From Canna indica (Eukaryota > Streptophyta > Magnoliopsida > Zingiberales > Cannaceae): 64,000 nucleotides of DNA. The DNA lies in the NCBI GenBank assembly GCA_034359265.1, contig CP136895.1, positions 46,146,001 through 46,210,000 on the forward strand. Direction: 5' to 3'. Made by a program: the position numbers and the translations under genes. Shown here piece after piece: positions 22,095 to 32,756 of this stretch (its first letter is position 1; every line of letters starts with the position of its first letter). The notes below the pieces were generated by a model that was given only the letters and a program-made list of their open reading frames with translations, did not search any database and was not told where the DNA came from.

Positions 22095-22915
22095 TTCCTA
22101 GATCCAGATTTTGGGTATGAAAATTCCCAAATTCAGAATTTAATATTCATAATACTCATTTTACCATCGGCAAAAGTCTCTAATGAATTGGAGACTTTCT
22201 TAGAGACTATATATATATATATAATTTTAATTTATGGATTTTTTTTTATGATAAAAAAATATTAGAGTCTAAAAAAATATTCTCTACCAAACTCTCTAAT
22301 GCATTAGATACTTTTGCACAAAATCTATAAAACTAAATTTAAATGGGTTATTAGACAAAAATGATCTCAACTTTCGCGAATTTCTCAATTTTGATCAATT
22401 TGTTGATTGATCTCAATTGTATATAAAAGTTTAGATTTAAGAGTTATTAGACGAAAATGGTCTTTGATCAATCATTTGATTGGTCTCAATCAAGGTTGTT
22501 AAACTCGTGGAGCCTCCGTAAACTCATAATAGTTTACCTAATATTAAAAAAAAATTTAAAAAATTACTATGCTACAAAAATATAATCTAATAGAACTTGA
22601 AATTTATAATTAAACCGTTCAAATCCATAATAAAGCACGTATAAAGATAAAATATAAGAATACAAGTCTAATCCATACATAATGAAATATTTTAAATAAT
22701 AAAGCACACACAATGACTCAGATAAAATATAAAAGTACAAGTCCAATCCATATTAATTATCATCAAAATGAGTTCAAATACATTTTTTAATTTTTTGTCA
22801 AAAATTTATAATGTGTTAAAGACTTTTACCGAGGATAAAATGAATATTATGAATATTATATTTTGGATAAGAGAATTTCTACGTCAAAAATCCGAATTTT
22901 GAATTCATTAGTCAA
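22095..22915. mobile_element. Element with long terminal inverted repeats
   Basis: Arms of roughly 95-110 bp at 22,095-22,190 and about 22,805-22,915. For example, TAATATTCATAATACTCATT on the left pairs with the complement of AATGAATATTATGAATATTA on the right, and CGGCAAAAGTCT pairs with AGACTTTTACCG. The interior is AT-rich without a gene. Long inverted repeats on a short element suggest a Mutator-like or foldback MITE. No clear target duplication was identified. Confidence 0.55.
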
Positions 22916-23345
22916 AATTAGGTTTTGGAAAATTGTTGAATTTTTAAAACCTTAATTAAAATTTGCATAAAACTAGCGACTAACATGAAATTGCAAATTC
23001 CAAATTTGGAGTCATCTCATTTTCATAAGTCTTCAATCTGATCAACACTTATTGGTCTGATTAAGTCTTGTGCACAGCCAGTGCTGAGTGTGCTGACAAC
23101 GAGCTCAAAATTTGCCATTTTTAATTGGATTATTTGGGATTTCAAACACAATTGAGTCAGATGTGCGCCCGTCAAAGTCCATGTCGGTAGCCCAACAACA
23201 AAGTCAACAAATTATACGAGGAGGCCATTTTCGTCATTTACTAATATATTACTTTATTTTGCTTGCCCATTTCATTCATCCTCTCACCAATTATGGGGAA
23301 ATACTGAGGGCATTATAGGGTTCACATATTGTCTTCAATTTTTTT
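22916..23345. other. Unassigned spacer
   Basis: Low-complexity AT-rich DNA followed by unique-looking sequence (about 23,040-23,330). No gene, RNA or repeat recognised. Confidence 0.5.
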
Positions 23346-24105
23346 AGAGATGATAATTTTATTCATATTCATGTTGACACCATATCCAATTGTATCTACT
23401 CATAAAAATAGATACGAAGATGAATATAAATTTTAAAAAAAATTATCCATACTATTCAAATACTAATTATTATAAGTGAAATTACACTAATTTTTTTTCT
23501 ATCTGTCAAAGTGATATTCATCTCCTCGGTAATTAACAATGTTAAATGTAATATGTGATTTCTCTTTTATATTTTTTATTGAAAAATTATTTAAAAATAT
23601 GCATAAAATAATTGAATAAATATTTTAAAAATATAATTTTAAAAAATTATTTTATTATTTAATATTTTTTACGAAATTAATATTAGTTGAATATGAAAAT
23701 TAAAATATTAAGCACTAGTGAGATATACGAGAGAATGAAAGTTAAATAATATAAAAATATTTTTGTTATTAGTAAGCATGTTCAGTGCACATGACAGATA
23801 TTCTACTAATAATTTTCGTTAGTAAAAAAAATTTATGTAACTTTTTACAAAATTCAAGAGGATCACAAGATAAAATTATAAATAGAAAAAAATCGATGTA
23901 ATTTCAGTGAATTTCAAAAAAAATCGGTGTAATTTTACTAAACATTAGAGAAGATTAGTGTAATTTATTTTAATATATTATTTATTAATTTTTTATTAAA
24001 TATATATATTATTTATTAATTTTTTATTAAATATGATACAGATATAAATACAAGGAATATATTCGCAATATCCAGAGTATCCATCGTATCCGATCCGCTA
24101 CTGTT
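23346..24105. mobile_element. AT-rich hAT-like remnant
   Basis: Begins TAGAGATGATAATTTTAT, close to the TAGGGATGACAA terminus of the hAT MITEs in this window. It shares ATTATTTATTAATTTTTTAT and TTAAATA.GATAC-type blocks, in inverted orientation, with 39,933-40,405. No coding capacity. Confidence 0.45.
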
Positions 24106-24241
24106 ACTACTAATTGGTCCTGCAAAAGTAACCGCCTTCGGTCGACGACCCCATCCATTTAATCTTTTGTCCCTCCTTTTCTCAATTACTTTTTCCGTAT
24201 TTCCCTTGCCTCTTGAGATAAGGCAGGCGAAGAGAATCCAG
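24106..24241 (+). promoter_or_regulatory. H2A.Z promoter and leader exon
   Basis: Pyrimidine-rich segment directly upstream of the leader intron. No convincing TATA box. The leader exon ends AGAGAATCCAG before GTACTT (donor at 24,242). The transcription start cannot be placed from sequence alone. Confidence 0.45.
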
Positions 24242-24518
24242 GTACTTCTCCTTCTCCCTCCGTTCCTCTCCTGGTTTGTTTCGAATCGTGGGGTTTTCCT
24301 CCGATTCGTTTAGGGTTTCTTCGCCTCCGCGCTCCGATCAGTCTTCCAGCTGATACCACTTCCTCATTGGTTCCCGATTTGGGGTTTTTAGGGGATTTCG
24401 GGTTCCTCTGTTACACTGCTGGTCCTAGTGGCCCCTATGGGCCGTTCTTGGTTGATTTGATGCTCGATTTCTGTTTTTTTGGGCTTCTTGTGTTCTGATC
24501 TTGGTTTTTGGGTTTTAG
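24242..24518 (+). other. 5' UTR intron of H2A.Z
   Basis: Donor CCAG|GTACTT at 24,242 and acceptor GGGTTTTAG at 24,518, 11 bases before the ATG. It is T-rich and contains TTTAGGGTTTC. Leader introns of this kind are common in plant histone-variant genes. Confidence 0.65.
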
Positions 24519-24529
24519 AAAATTGAGAG

Positions 24530-26658
24530 ATGGCGGGAAAAGGTGGGAAGGGACTTCTCGCAGCGAAGACGACGGCGGCGAACAAGGACAAGGACAAGAA
24601 GAAACCGGTCTCCCGGTCTGCCCGTGCTGGTTTGCAGGTGCGCTCGTTGATCTCTCTTTTTTTTCTTCGTCTTATTTCTCTCCTTCGAAGGTTTCTTTTG
24701 GAGAAAGGTGTTTGACTGTTTTGATCTCATCTTGTTAGTTTATGCCTCAGTCTTTGTCAAAAATGCTTTTTCAAGCTGCTAGCGTGGTGTTTAGTTTTGA
24801 TTTGGGATTATTGTTAGATCCTGATTTGAACATTTAACACGGTAATAATTTACCATGCCATTGGATACGATGGATGAATTTGTATGTCTAACATACTACT
24901 ACCATCCTTGTAAAACTGAACCCTTAAGTTAGATCTTTGTCATACATATATATGCCTTCATTCTGGTGATGTCCAACACTTGGTTCGATGTCTTCTGTTT
25001 ATTCTGCTTATTTCCTGGCGTAGCGATACTTCTCATGGTTGTCATGCAAAGAATTATAATTCTATTGGGAGCGCAAGAGGGGAACAGGACAGGCTGGTGC
25101 GATAGATTTCCATTGCACAGAGAAGAAGAAGGGAGACTTGAGAAGAAGCTAAAGGGGGAGGGGGAGTAGGGAGTAGAAAGGTGGGATAAAGATATAGCTG
25201 GAACAGAGGAGAAGAAGATGGGAGGAGGGAGAGTAGATCTATGTAGATCTATTTTTGGTAAGCTTCGAGAGTGGTTCTCACCAGCAGTTGTATCTCAGAG
25301 AGGTGAGGAGTGCCCTTGGAAAGAGGTAGCCTCTATCTCCTAGCAACAACACAGGATAGGCCATTATGCATATGTGGGGAGAGTAAACATGAAGAAGCAT
25401 GTGAACTTGACTTAACTGAATTGGGTTGACACATGAGTAAACTGATTCCACCAAGCTATCTAGTGACTTTGTAAGTTGATCTGACTCTGCAGGATACCTG
25501 AGGCATCAAATGAGTTAACTTACCAGCTAAATTTGGTCCATAGGAGCACACGATCATGTTGTAGAGCTTCAATCAACCTCTCATCTTCTTATACTTTAAA
25601 AGATATATTATAGTTGCAAGACGAATTTTTTCATTACTGTATAATCTGAAAGCTCGTGAAAATAATTAATCATTCTGATTAAGGCAGATTGAACTTAAAT
25701 ATCAGGATCGAAAATAGGTGGTTGCTTATGGTCAAGAAGCTTAATCCAGCCACAAACTGCTCTTGTGAACCTTCTTTTCCAAAAAAGACTTGGGATTTTA
25801 TTTTGCTTCTAGGAGGAATAAAGAATATTCTATTTCTTTACATTGAAAGTTCTGTTGGATGGGTTAGACTTATAGTTCTGAGTCCTAACCAATTTTCCAT
25901 AGGTGCAATTCTGCTGATGATGCTATGCTATTGGTTGTACCATTGTGGTTCACTTGTTGTAAATTATGTACCTTTAGTAGTGGGTGCTAGCTCAATTAAT
26001 GACCATTGAAACATGAAATTCAATGTTGTCAATGCAATTTCGTATTGAAGTTCTTGGCCCAATCACAATTTTTTTATAAATTAATCAAATCTACATTTTT
26101 GAACTAAAGTCATGCCAGTCTACACCTGTTCGATCAATGGCAATCTGCAACTTCAGTTTATTATTCAAGCTAGATTCTATAACCTGCATGGGTCCCTATC
26201 TATTGTCACCATGCTGACCGATGAAACTCAGTAAAGTAGTCTTAAGGAAAAAGGTAGAAAGGACTTTACTGCTTAACATAAGTTTGAGTTTTTATCAGCA
26301 ATCAGCAAAATGTCATTTCTGCATGCCTTTATTATCATTCTCGTGCACATGATTTATGCAGTTCCCTGTGGGCCGAATTCATCGGCAACTGAAGACAAGG
26401 ATTCAGGCAAATGGTCGTGTCGGAGCAACTGCAGCTGTGTACTCAGCAGCAATATTGGAGTACTTGACAGCAGAAGTGTTGGAGCTTGCAGGGAATGCGA
26501 GCAAGGATCTCAAGGTGAAGCGAATTACTCCTCGGCACCTTCAGCTTGCTATTAGAGGAGATGAGGAGCTGGACACCCTCATTAAGGGTACCATTGCTGG
26601 TGGTGGTGTCATACCTCATATTCACAAGTCCCTCATTAACAAGTCTTCCAAGGAGTGA
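24530..26658 (+). CDS. Histone variant H2A.Z
   Basis: Two coding exons, 24,530-24,637 and 26,362-26,658, joined across a 1,724-bp GT-AG intron (donor TTTGCAG|GTGCGC, acceptor TTTATGCAG|TTCCC), give a 134-residue protein, the usual H2A.Z length. Residues 1-36 are the basic tail MAGKGGKG...ARAGLQ. The histone fold begins [13 protein letters not shown] and includes [19 protein letters not shown]. The H2A.Z-specific docking and acidic-patch region is present: [18 protein letters not shown], then [16 protein letters not shown]. It lacks the SQEF tail of H2A.X. The protein replaces H2A in nucleosomes, deposited by the SWR1 complex, and marks gene starts and responsive genes. The exon boundary after GLQ falls at a codon edge. 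All residues expected to be invariant look intact, so it should be functional. The tail resembles grass H2A.Z proteins. Confidence 0.95.
24638..26361 (+). other. Coding intron of H2A.Z
   Basis: 1,724-bp phase-0 intron. It includes a purine-rich GAAGAAG/GGGAGG stretch at about 25,120-25,240. No nested gene or clear transposon recognised. Confidence 0.85.
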
Positions 26659-28260
26659 TAATACTATTTCCATTGGATGAGCATGTAGTTAGTGGACATG
26701 TAAACTGTGTACCAACTCCAGTGATTTGTTCCTCTGATTGTGAACCTGTAGGTGGTTTGAACTAAATGTTTACTTTCTACTAGTTTTTCTGGATTTAGGA
26801 ATATCAGGACTTTTGTTTAGTTTTGATATTTAGGATTAGTCTTCTAACATTACTCAAAGTCATTATAGGATTCTGTTTTGCCCTAAACCATGGTGATGTT
26901 TGGTTCACAATTAACATGGTACATGGTGTGTGCTTCTGTGCCATTAGTGTTGATGAGATATCTGACTTGTTTTTGTGATTCTTTTAAATACTTCACCTAT
27001 ATAGTTTTCAGTGGTTGTGCTCCATTAGCTGTTATGAGCTAATAGATCGCTCATGCAAAGAAATGACTGGTTTAGTTTTTGACATAATATTGTCATGACA
27101 TCTGGTTTTTAAATGAGTTCTTATTCATCTTTTCGTGGCATTTTTGACGTTGAACAACGGTTGTTGATGTGGATGGCTTCATTTGTATTTCTTTATCTAA
27201 ATGGACTGATATTATTTCCAGCAAATCCATTTTCTCTTCAAGTTCATGGTTGCTTTACTTTATCTTCATCACCATCAGGTGTTCTATGTTTTTGGTTGTA
27301 TGATTTTTCTGTTGAATTGAATTTTCTAATATTTTCTTTAGATTATTCCAAATTTTAAATTTGACCAAGCAGAGCATATTTTTTTCACCTGCATATGCTA
27401 TTAATGTAAAAGAACACTAGTTTATGTTCTTTAGAACAGAACTTGCATATGTTAGATGGCGCTAAATTTAGGACTAATGTCATGTTTGATTCCAATTTAT
27501 ATGCTGTGAGCGGAATTGTAATGAAGCATAGTCGTTAAGATTGTAGTTGAGAAAAACATGCACAGGGTTTTAAACCTGTATGATATCTTGCGGTTTGCAG
27601 ATAATATTTCAACTTTGCGTGAAGAAAATTAACTATGCTATCTTCATACTAGTCTATTTTTGCACGATAGTCTTAAGATGCAGCATCTTCACCAGTTAGT
27701 AGGCTTGGCCATTACACTGAGATTCTTGGATTTTTGTAAATATATTTATTGAAAGATTCTTGTTATATAATTTTCATCCGTCTTCTACACTTCTCTTTAA
27801 ATCTTATTCCCCCTTCCCAAAAACCAGTACAATTATCTGTAGAAGCTATCGAAGTCCCGCTATCTATATGCACTATAATGCTTACATCCATAGTAAAATT
27901 ATATTCTACCTTAAAAAAGCAATCACAGTGCTGTCTCATCGATGTAGGATCTAACAACGGTAAATATCTTGGCCACTCCAACCTTATTAGTCTTCCAAAT
28001 CATAGCTAGACAATCTTAATGCGGCACCGGTGCAGATAATTTGTTAGTAGGTGGGAATGCATAAACTATGCATTGGATTAGCCATGCTCTCAGAATTTAG
28101 TGGCTTCTGGGACCATCATCCTTAGCTAGGATCCAACAACGAAGCTTTAAATGCGGTACATCATTGCAGGGGCATATGTATCCAACTGATGGTTGTGGGC
28201 TTTTCTTCAATGAATGTTTAGAATCCAAGTCTTTGTTGCGTGATAACTCTCAATTCAAAA
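26659..28260. other. H2A.Z 3' UTR and intergenic DNA
   Basis: T-rich sequence after the H2A.Z stop, with no clear AATAAA nearby. Open frames here are short and have no recognisable domain. Nothing else seen. Confidence 0.6.
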
Positions 28261-28261
28261 G

Positions 28262-28450
28262 CTAGTACTAGGGGTTAGCAAAATTCATGGATTAACCTTA
28301 AAATTTAATTAACCGACAGAATTAATCGAAATGGATTTATCCAATTGATTTTTGGTTAACGGTTAAACATTTAGAAATTTTCGATTTTCGGTTTGGTTAA
28401 GTAAATTAATCGAACAGTTTATCTAATTTATTGAATTACCCAAAATATAA
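28262..28450. repeat. Degenerate hAT-MITE-like sequence
   Basis: Starts near CTAGGGGTTAGCAAAA and is composed of 'GGTTAA', 'TTAATCGAA' and 'TTCGGTTTGGTTAA' words, resembling the interior of the hAT MITE at 62,354-62,881. No intact ends or target duplication. Confidence 0.3.
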
Positions 28451-28574
28451 TTTGAGTTAGTAAAATTAAATAATTATATCAACATAATTTGCTTGAGTGT
28501 TTAAGAGGATAAATAAGTACTTTAGTGGTTCATGTTTAAATTCTAGTGTGGTACAATGATCATTTTATTTTTTT

Positions 28575-28950
28575 ATTGCCCGATGCTCCACCGCCTCCAT
28601 CAGTTGGCGCGACAACATTAGCATCAGATCCATCATCGTCGTCAACGCCAACTGGCGTGCTCCCCATGCAGTTCCTCACCACTCCGCCGCCACTTGATCC
28701 TGAGCGATGGTCTTTTTTTTAATATGTTGATGTATGTACATTTATACGTTGATGTATATTGTTTTAGATACGTTGATGTAAATATTAAATTTTGATATCT
28801 ATATACTACGTTTTGATGATTCCTATATTAGTTGATGTCTATTTGTTGTTTTATGCATTTTTAATATAGTTGTTAGCAGAAAATTTTAATTTTTAAATTA
28901 TAAAAAAATAGACTTCTACGACGGCTCTACAACTGCTTTGTCATTTCAGA
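28575..28950 (+). pseudogene. Possible CACTA gene-tail fragment
   Basis: A short proline/serine-rich frame (PPPSVGATTLASDPSSSS, about 28,590-28,720) is followed by T-rich sequence and an ACGACGGCT motif. This is the same order as the end of the Transposase_24 gene and the 3' region of the complete CACTA. There is no terminus or other exon. Similarity is weak. Confidence 0.3.
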
Positions 28951-30118
28951 AAGTGTATTGACTTGGTCGCCTACAAACTCTTGTACAAACCAAAGAGCTT
29001 TCTACCAAGGACACCACTGAAGGATACCCACAACCCCTTATACGCCCCTTTTGCTTGGAAGAGAGAAAATAGTACAAAAAGGCTTGGCTTGATCCCGAGA
29101 CACTCAATCACAATTTCAAAACAACAAATGAAGGCTCAACTATTTGAGTGCAATTGGGTGGGAGCGACGTTCACCAAATTCAGAATGCTATGCTCGAAAT
29201 CAATATGGTGATACACTCGGTCCGAAGACAAGCACAAGAGACATTCGAAATCCTCCTCGGCACCTTCACGGGCAAGGGGCACATTCTCTCGGAGAGACAA
29301 GATGTTGTCCAGGTCGATCATTACTGAACCTTGCAACTTCAACTCCTCTTGAACCTAGGAATAAGAGTTTGGGGCCTCCCCCGACAACCCGAACTCTGAT
29401 TTCATGACAACATCCCTCTTCGCCATCAGCTCAACAAGGATCGCAAAAATCCTAAAATGGGGATAAGTCAGCACAAACCTATTGACCTAAGGCCGAGCCT
29501 ACAAAAGCTAGAACAAGGCGTCGAAAACTCATCGTAGAAGGAAAGAGGATGATGGTAGTCGAACAAACGATCAACGAAGCAGTCACCGAAGAAGACCTCC
29601 AAGGCACCAAACACCGAAAGCACGAGCAAGAATTCAAAAAATTAATAATTAAATGGCCTAATAGGCATGTGAGCAATAAACCCCTCATCGAACGACCAGT
29701 GATCACAATAGAAGTAAATCTCAGCCGTCCAACCCTGCAAAAGCAGTGGTTTCCTAGAAAAGTGCGAGGCACATGCAAACATTTTCTCTACCATGATTGC
29801 TCCTCAAGACGAAGGGGCAAGCACCAATCAGAAGCTGCCACGAAGGAGGAAAAAACCCCACCACTAAGTTGTCATACCAAGCGGAGAAGTCGAAGACGCA
29901 TAAAACAACACAACAAAGATACGCCAATCTGATTCGCTTCAAACCAAAACAAGGTCACAACACGCCGACCTATAGGCCAAGCTCGACCTCTACGATAACT
30001 TGATACAGCTCGATGAAAACACTTCCAGAGATTCCTCAAAAGCCAAAACCGAAGTCATGAGCCAACTCTACTTAGAGCTCGGCATATAGTCCTCCAGACT
30101 CTAACTGAGCTCGAGGGC
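28951..30118 (+). other. Internal end of a Tat-like Gypsy, no intact gene
   Basis: GC-balanced sequence unlike the flanking AT-rich DNA, lying directly upstream of an LTR in the same orientation. Longest open stretch 29,549-29,932, rich in Lys/Arg/Glu and without a recognised domain. Interpreted as the 3' internal part of the element whose LTR follows. Confidence 0.35.
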
Positions 30119-30545
30119 TGTGGACTGGACTAGTACTATTAGGCTCGACCGGATTAGACCCTGCAATGCCCTTCACTCCTGAACCCAACTCGAGCTAGAC
30201 CAAATGGCTCCGCCCGAGGGCTCCACCCAGTCATACAAGGATATCTACGTCATTCTTAATCACGAGGGATATGCCATTACAAGCCCGTTATCTCTAGGAC
30301 CAGACTCGACTCATTCTGAGCAATATCCTCGCGAGGTTACCGGGCGGCGTCATCACCTCCACCTACAATAAATACATACACAACACGACATGACTCAAGT
30401 AACCTAAGTTCCAATTTCATTATCTCCACATCGAATACCTACTAACTTGAGCGTCAGAGTGTTTTTTGCAGCCCCCATCGGAGTTGCACGTGACCAAGAG
30501 AGACACTGAGCTGAACCGGACTACTCTAATCCCCAAGTAGGAACA
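30119..30545 (+). repeat. Tat-like Gypsy LTR (+)
   Basis: Runs from TGTGGACTGGACTAG to CAAGTAGGAACA. It matches the reverse complement of 31,639-32,126 (shared ACTAxxATTAGGCTCGA, CGGAGTTGCAC, GAGAGACAC, GGACTACTCT). Orientation is opposite to that copy. Confidence 0.7.
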
Positions 30546-30555
30546 TAAACTAAGT

Positions 30556-30712
30556 CCTAAACCAATTTTGACACGCTAACTCCGAAGCCTCTGATTCTTG
30601 ATTTTTCAAGATTTCTCATACGGACTTCGTACGTGTATTGTATGTCCAACATGAGATCAAGACTTGATAAAACTATTAGAACCATATTTGTTATCATCAA
30701 AACCGATGGCTA
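30556..30712 (-). repeat. Copia LTR edge fragment
   Basis: Ends TTTGTTATCATCAAAACCGAT, the same phrase as near 57,922-57,950 in the Copia 5' LTR. Truncated on both sides. Confidence 0.4.
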
Positions 30713-31594
30713 TCTCCTGGAACTCAGCCATGTCCTTGGGCTTCATTAGGGCGATCTAATCAGCAAAGTGCCCGGGCTTCAGCCCAAATTTGATGGAGAA
30801 GAATTCGACTCGGGGGTTGACGTTGGGGATTTTGGCCACTAGAGCCTGAAACCTGCTTATGTATTCCCTTAGGGGATCATACTACCCCTGCCTGATATAG
30901 TGGAGGGTGTCCTTCATTTTGTGGTAGACTCGTGATGTGGTGAACCGATTGAGGAAGACGCGGGAGAGGTCCTCGAAGGAGTGGATAGACCTCGGCGGAA
31001 GGGAAGTAAACCACAGTAAAGCGGTTTTCCTCAGGGAAGTTGGAAAAGCTTTACAGTGTACGAGGTCGGTTGCTCCACAGTAGAGCATCATGGTCCTGAG
31101 CATCATCAGGTGAAGTGTAGGGTCACCCGTACCGTTGTACGACGTTAGAGTGGTAGGCAACTTGCTCTTCAATAGGAGGCATGTTGTCTTGATGTGCTCA
31201 GTGAAAGGTCCCGCATCGATAGGAAGGGCAGGCGCGGCCTTCCTGGCTTTGGAGTCCTCTTTTTCCCGACAAGGGTGCTGGAGACCTCATTGCGAAGGAT
31301 GGAAACCGGTCTCCTCCTTTTCGAGTGATTGCTTTCTTCGTGCTTTGAGCGACGGCGTTCATGGTTAGTCGGGAGTTGTCTCCGGGACTGTGTCTGCATC
31401 TTGACTTGGGCTGCTAACTGTTGGTTCTTCACCTCCAAGTCATTTATCCAACGCTGGGGTTCTTCTGGGGGAGGTTGGGCTGGTGTCGGAGCATCGCTCC
31501 TCGATGTTTCAGTGTTTCTAGGTTGCGATCGATCGTCACCGTCGAGTCGTTGCTGTTTGCGTGCAGCGGTCCCTTGGCTCTGGATTTCAACCAT
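30713..31594 (-). pseudogene. Tat-like Gypsy gag
   Basis: Starts MVEIQSQGTAARKQQ at 31,594 and runs to a stop at 31,169. It has a coiled-coil-like segment (INDLEVKNQQLAAQVKMQTQ) and a basic region. The gag core continues at 31,172-30,882: SYNGTGDPTLHL, ATDLVHCKAFPTSLRKTALLW, SIHSFEDLSRVFLNRF, the Retrotrans_gag fold. A frame break separates the two halves and the protein is truncated near 30,713; no pol follows. It would package element RNA. Confidence 0.75.
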
Positions 31595-31621
31595 TGTGGG
31601 GGAGTTAAGCTTTACTCGGCC

Positions 31622-31638
31622 CCACGGTGGGCGCCAAA
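31622..31638 (-). other. Primer-binding-site region of Tat-like element
   Basis: Minus strand reads TTTGGCGCCCACCGTGG right after the LTR end, the arrangement typical of Tat-lineage Gypsy elements. Confidence 0.65.
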
Positions 31639-32126
31639 TGTTCCTGCCTGAGGATCAGAGTAGTCCAGTTCGGCTTGGTGTCTCTCCTGATCAGGTGCAA
31701 CTCCGACGTGGGGGGAGAGGGGACCTGCAAAAGACACTCCGACGCTGAAGTTAGTAAAACTCCAAGATGGAGGTAACATAATATGAAACTTAAGATACAT
31801 GAGGAGTGTTGTGTCTGTATTTTTTACAATTGGGGGTGATGACGTCGCTCGATAATTTCGCAGAGATATTGCTTAGAATAGATCGAGACTGATCCCAGAG
31901 ATGATAATCTTTAATGGCGTATCTCTTGTGATAAGGAAGGATGTAGGTGTCATTGTATGACCGGATGGAGCCCTTGGGAGGAGTCTGGCTTGACTCAAGT
32001 CAGGTTTAAGAATATGGCTGGGTGAAGCCCCCGGGCAGAGCCCTCATCTGGTTTGGCTCGAATTGGATTGTAGGGCATTGTTGGGTCCAATCCGATCGAG
32101 CCTAATAATCCTAGTTTAGTCCAGAA
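31639..32126 (-). repeat. Tat-like Gypsy 5' LTR (-)
   Basis: Its inner edge abuts the primer-binding site and reads ...CAGGCAGGAACA on the minus strand. The outer edge is blurred near 32,126 (TTCTGGACTAAAC). Inverted partner at 30,119-30,545. Confidence 0.65.
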
Positions 32127-32534
32127 GTAAATAAGCCTTCCACCACATCTTCATAAGTGCCAAGAGAGGAAGTTCCGAGTCAGACAATTTGGCAAAAAAT
32201 GCACCATTCGTGACGGGCACTCCCATGAGTGCCACCTCTAATTTTCACTTAGTTGAACACCCTAAGGAACTATTGATGGGTCCAAATATGGCTCAGACCC
32301 GAGATGGTGCCAGATATTGGAACAAATATGCCATGTTTTCTACCATGGAGTAAGTGGTGCAACATATGCCATGTTTTTTCTAACTTCAGTGGATAATAAC
32401 TATTGGTATTGGCCAACTGAAATCGCAATTTTGGCAGTGAAGACTACTGAAACAAACTCGGATATAAAATAGAACAAGCAATGAAAAGTTGTGAAAATAT
32501 GGGAATAAATATTGGCGCATGTCTGCACGCGTTT
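32127..32534. other. Spacer downstream of ATP sulfurylase
   Basis: No gene or repeat family recognised. A phrase containing CATATGCCATGTTTT is partly duplicated near 32,320-32,380. Confidence 0.45.
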
Positions 32535-32540
32535 TTTATT
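32535..32540 (-). terminator. Poly(A) signal of ATP sulfurylase
   Basis: AATAAA on the minus strand, about 217 bases after the stop codon, a normal 3' UTR distance. Confidence 0.5.
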
Positions 32541-32756
32541 GAAGTTACTGTTGCACCATTGCACACATAAATCACCAGTTCTATACGTGGTTCATGCATC
32601 ACGGTTTACAGATTTATGAAGCTCTTCATTGATCAACATAGCGGGCAATCAATGCACTCTATTATGTACACATCAAATTGATGAGCGTTTCAGTCAAACT
32701 TCTTTCAGGAAAGGAGCAGCTTATCAAGATTGATGAGCAAGCAAATCTTTCAGAGC

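Noticed and set aside
26310..26555. Overlapping open frame across H2A.Z exon 2
   Set aside because: It runs in another frame from the intron into the exon; the H2A.Z frame is unambiguous.
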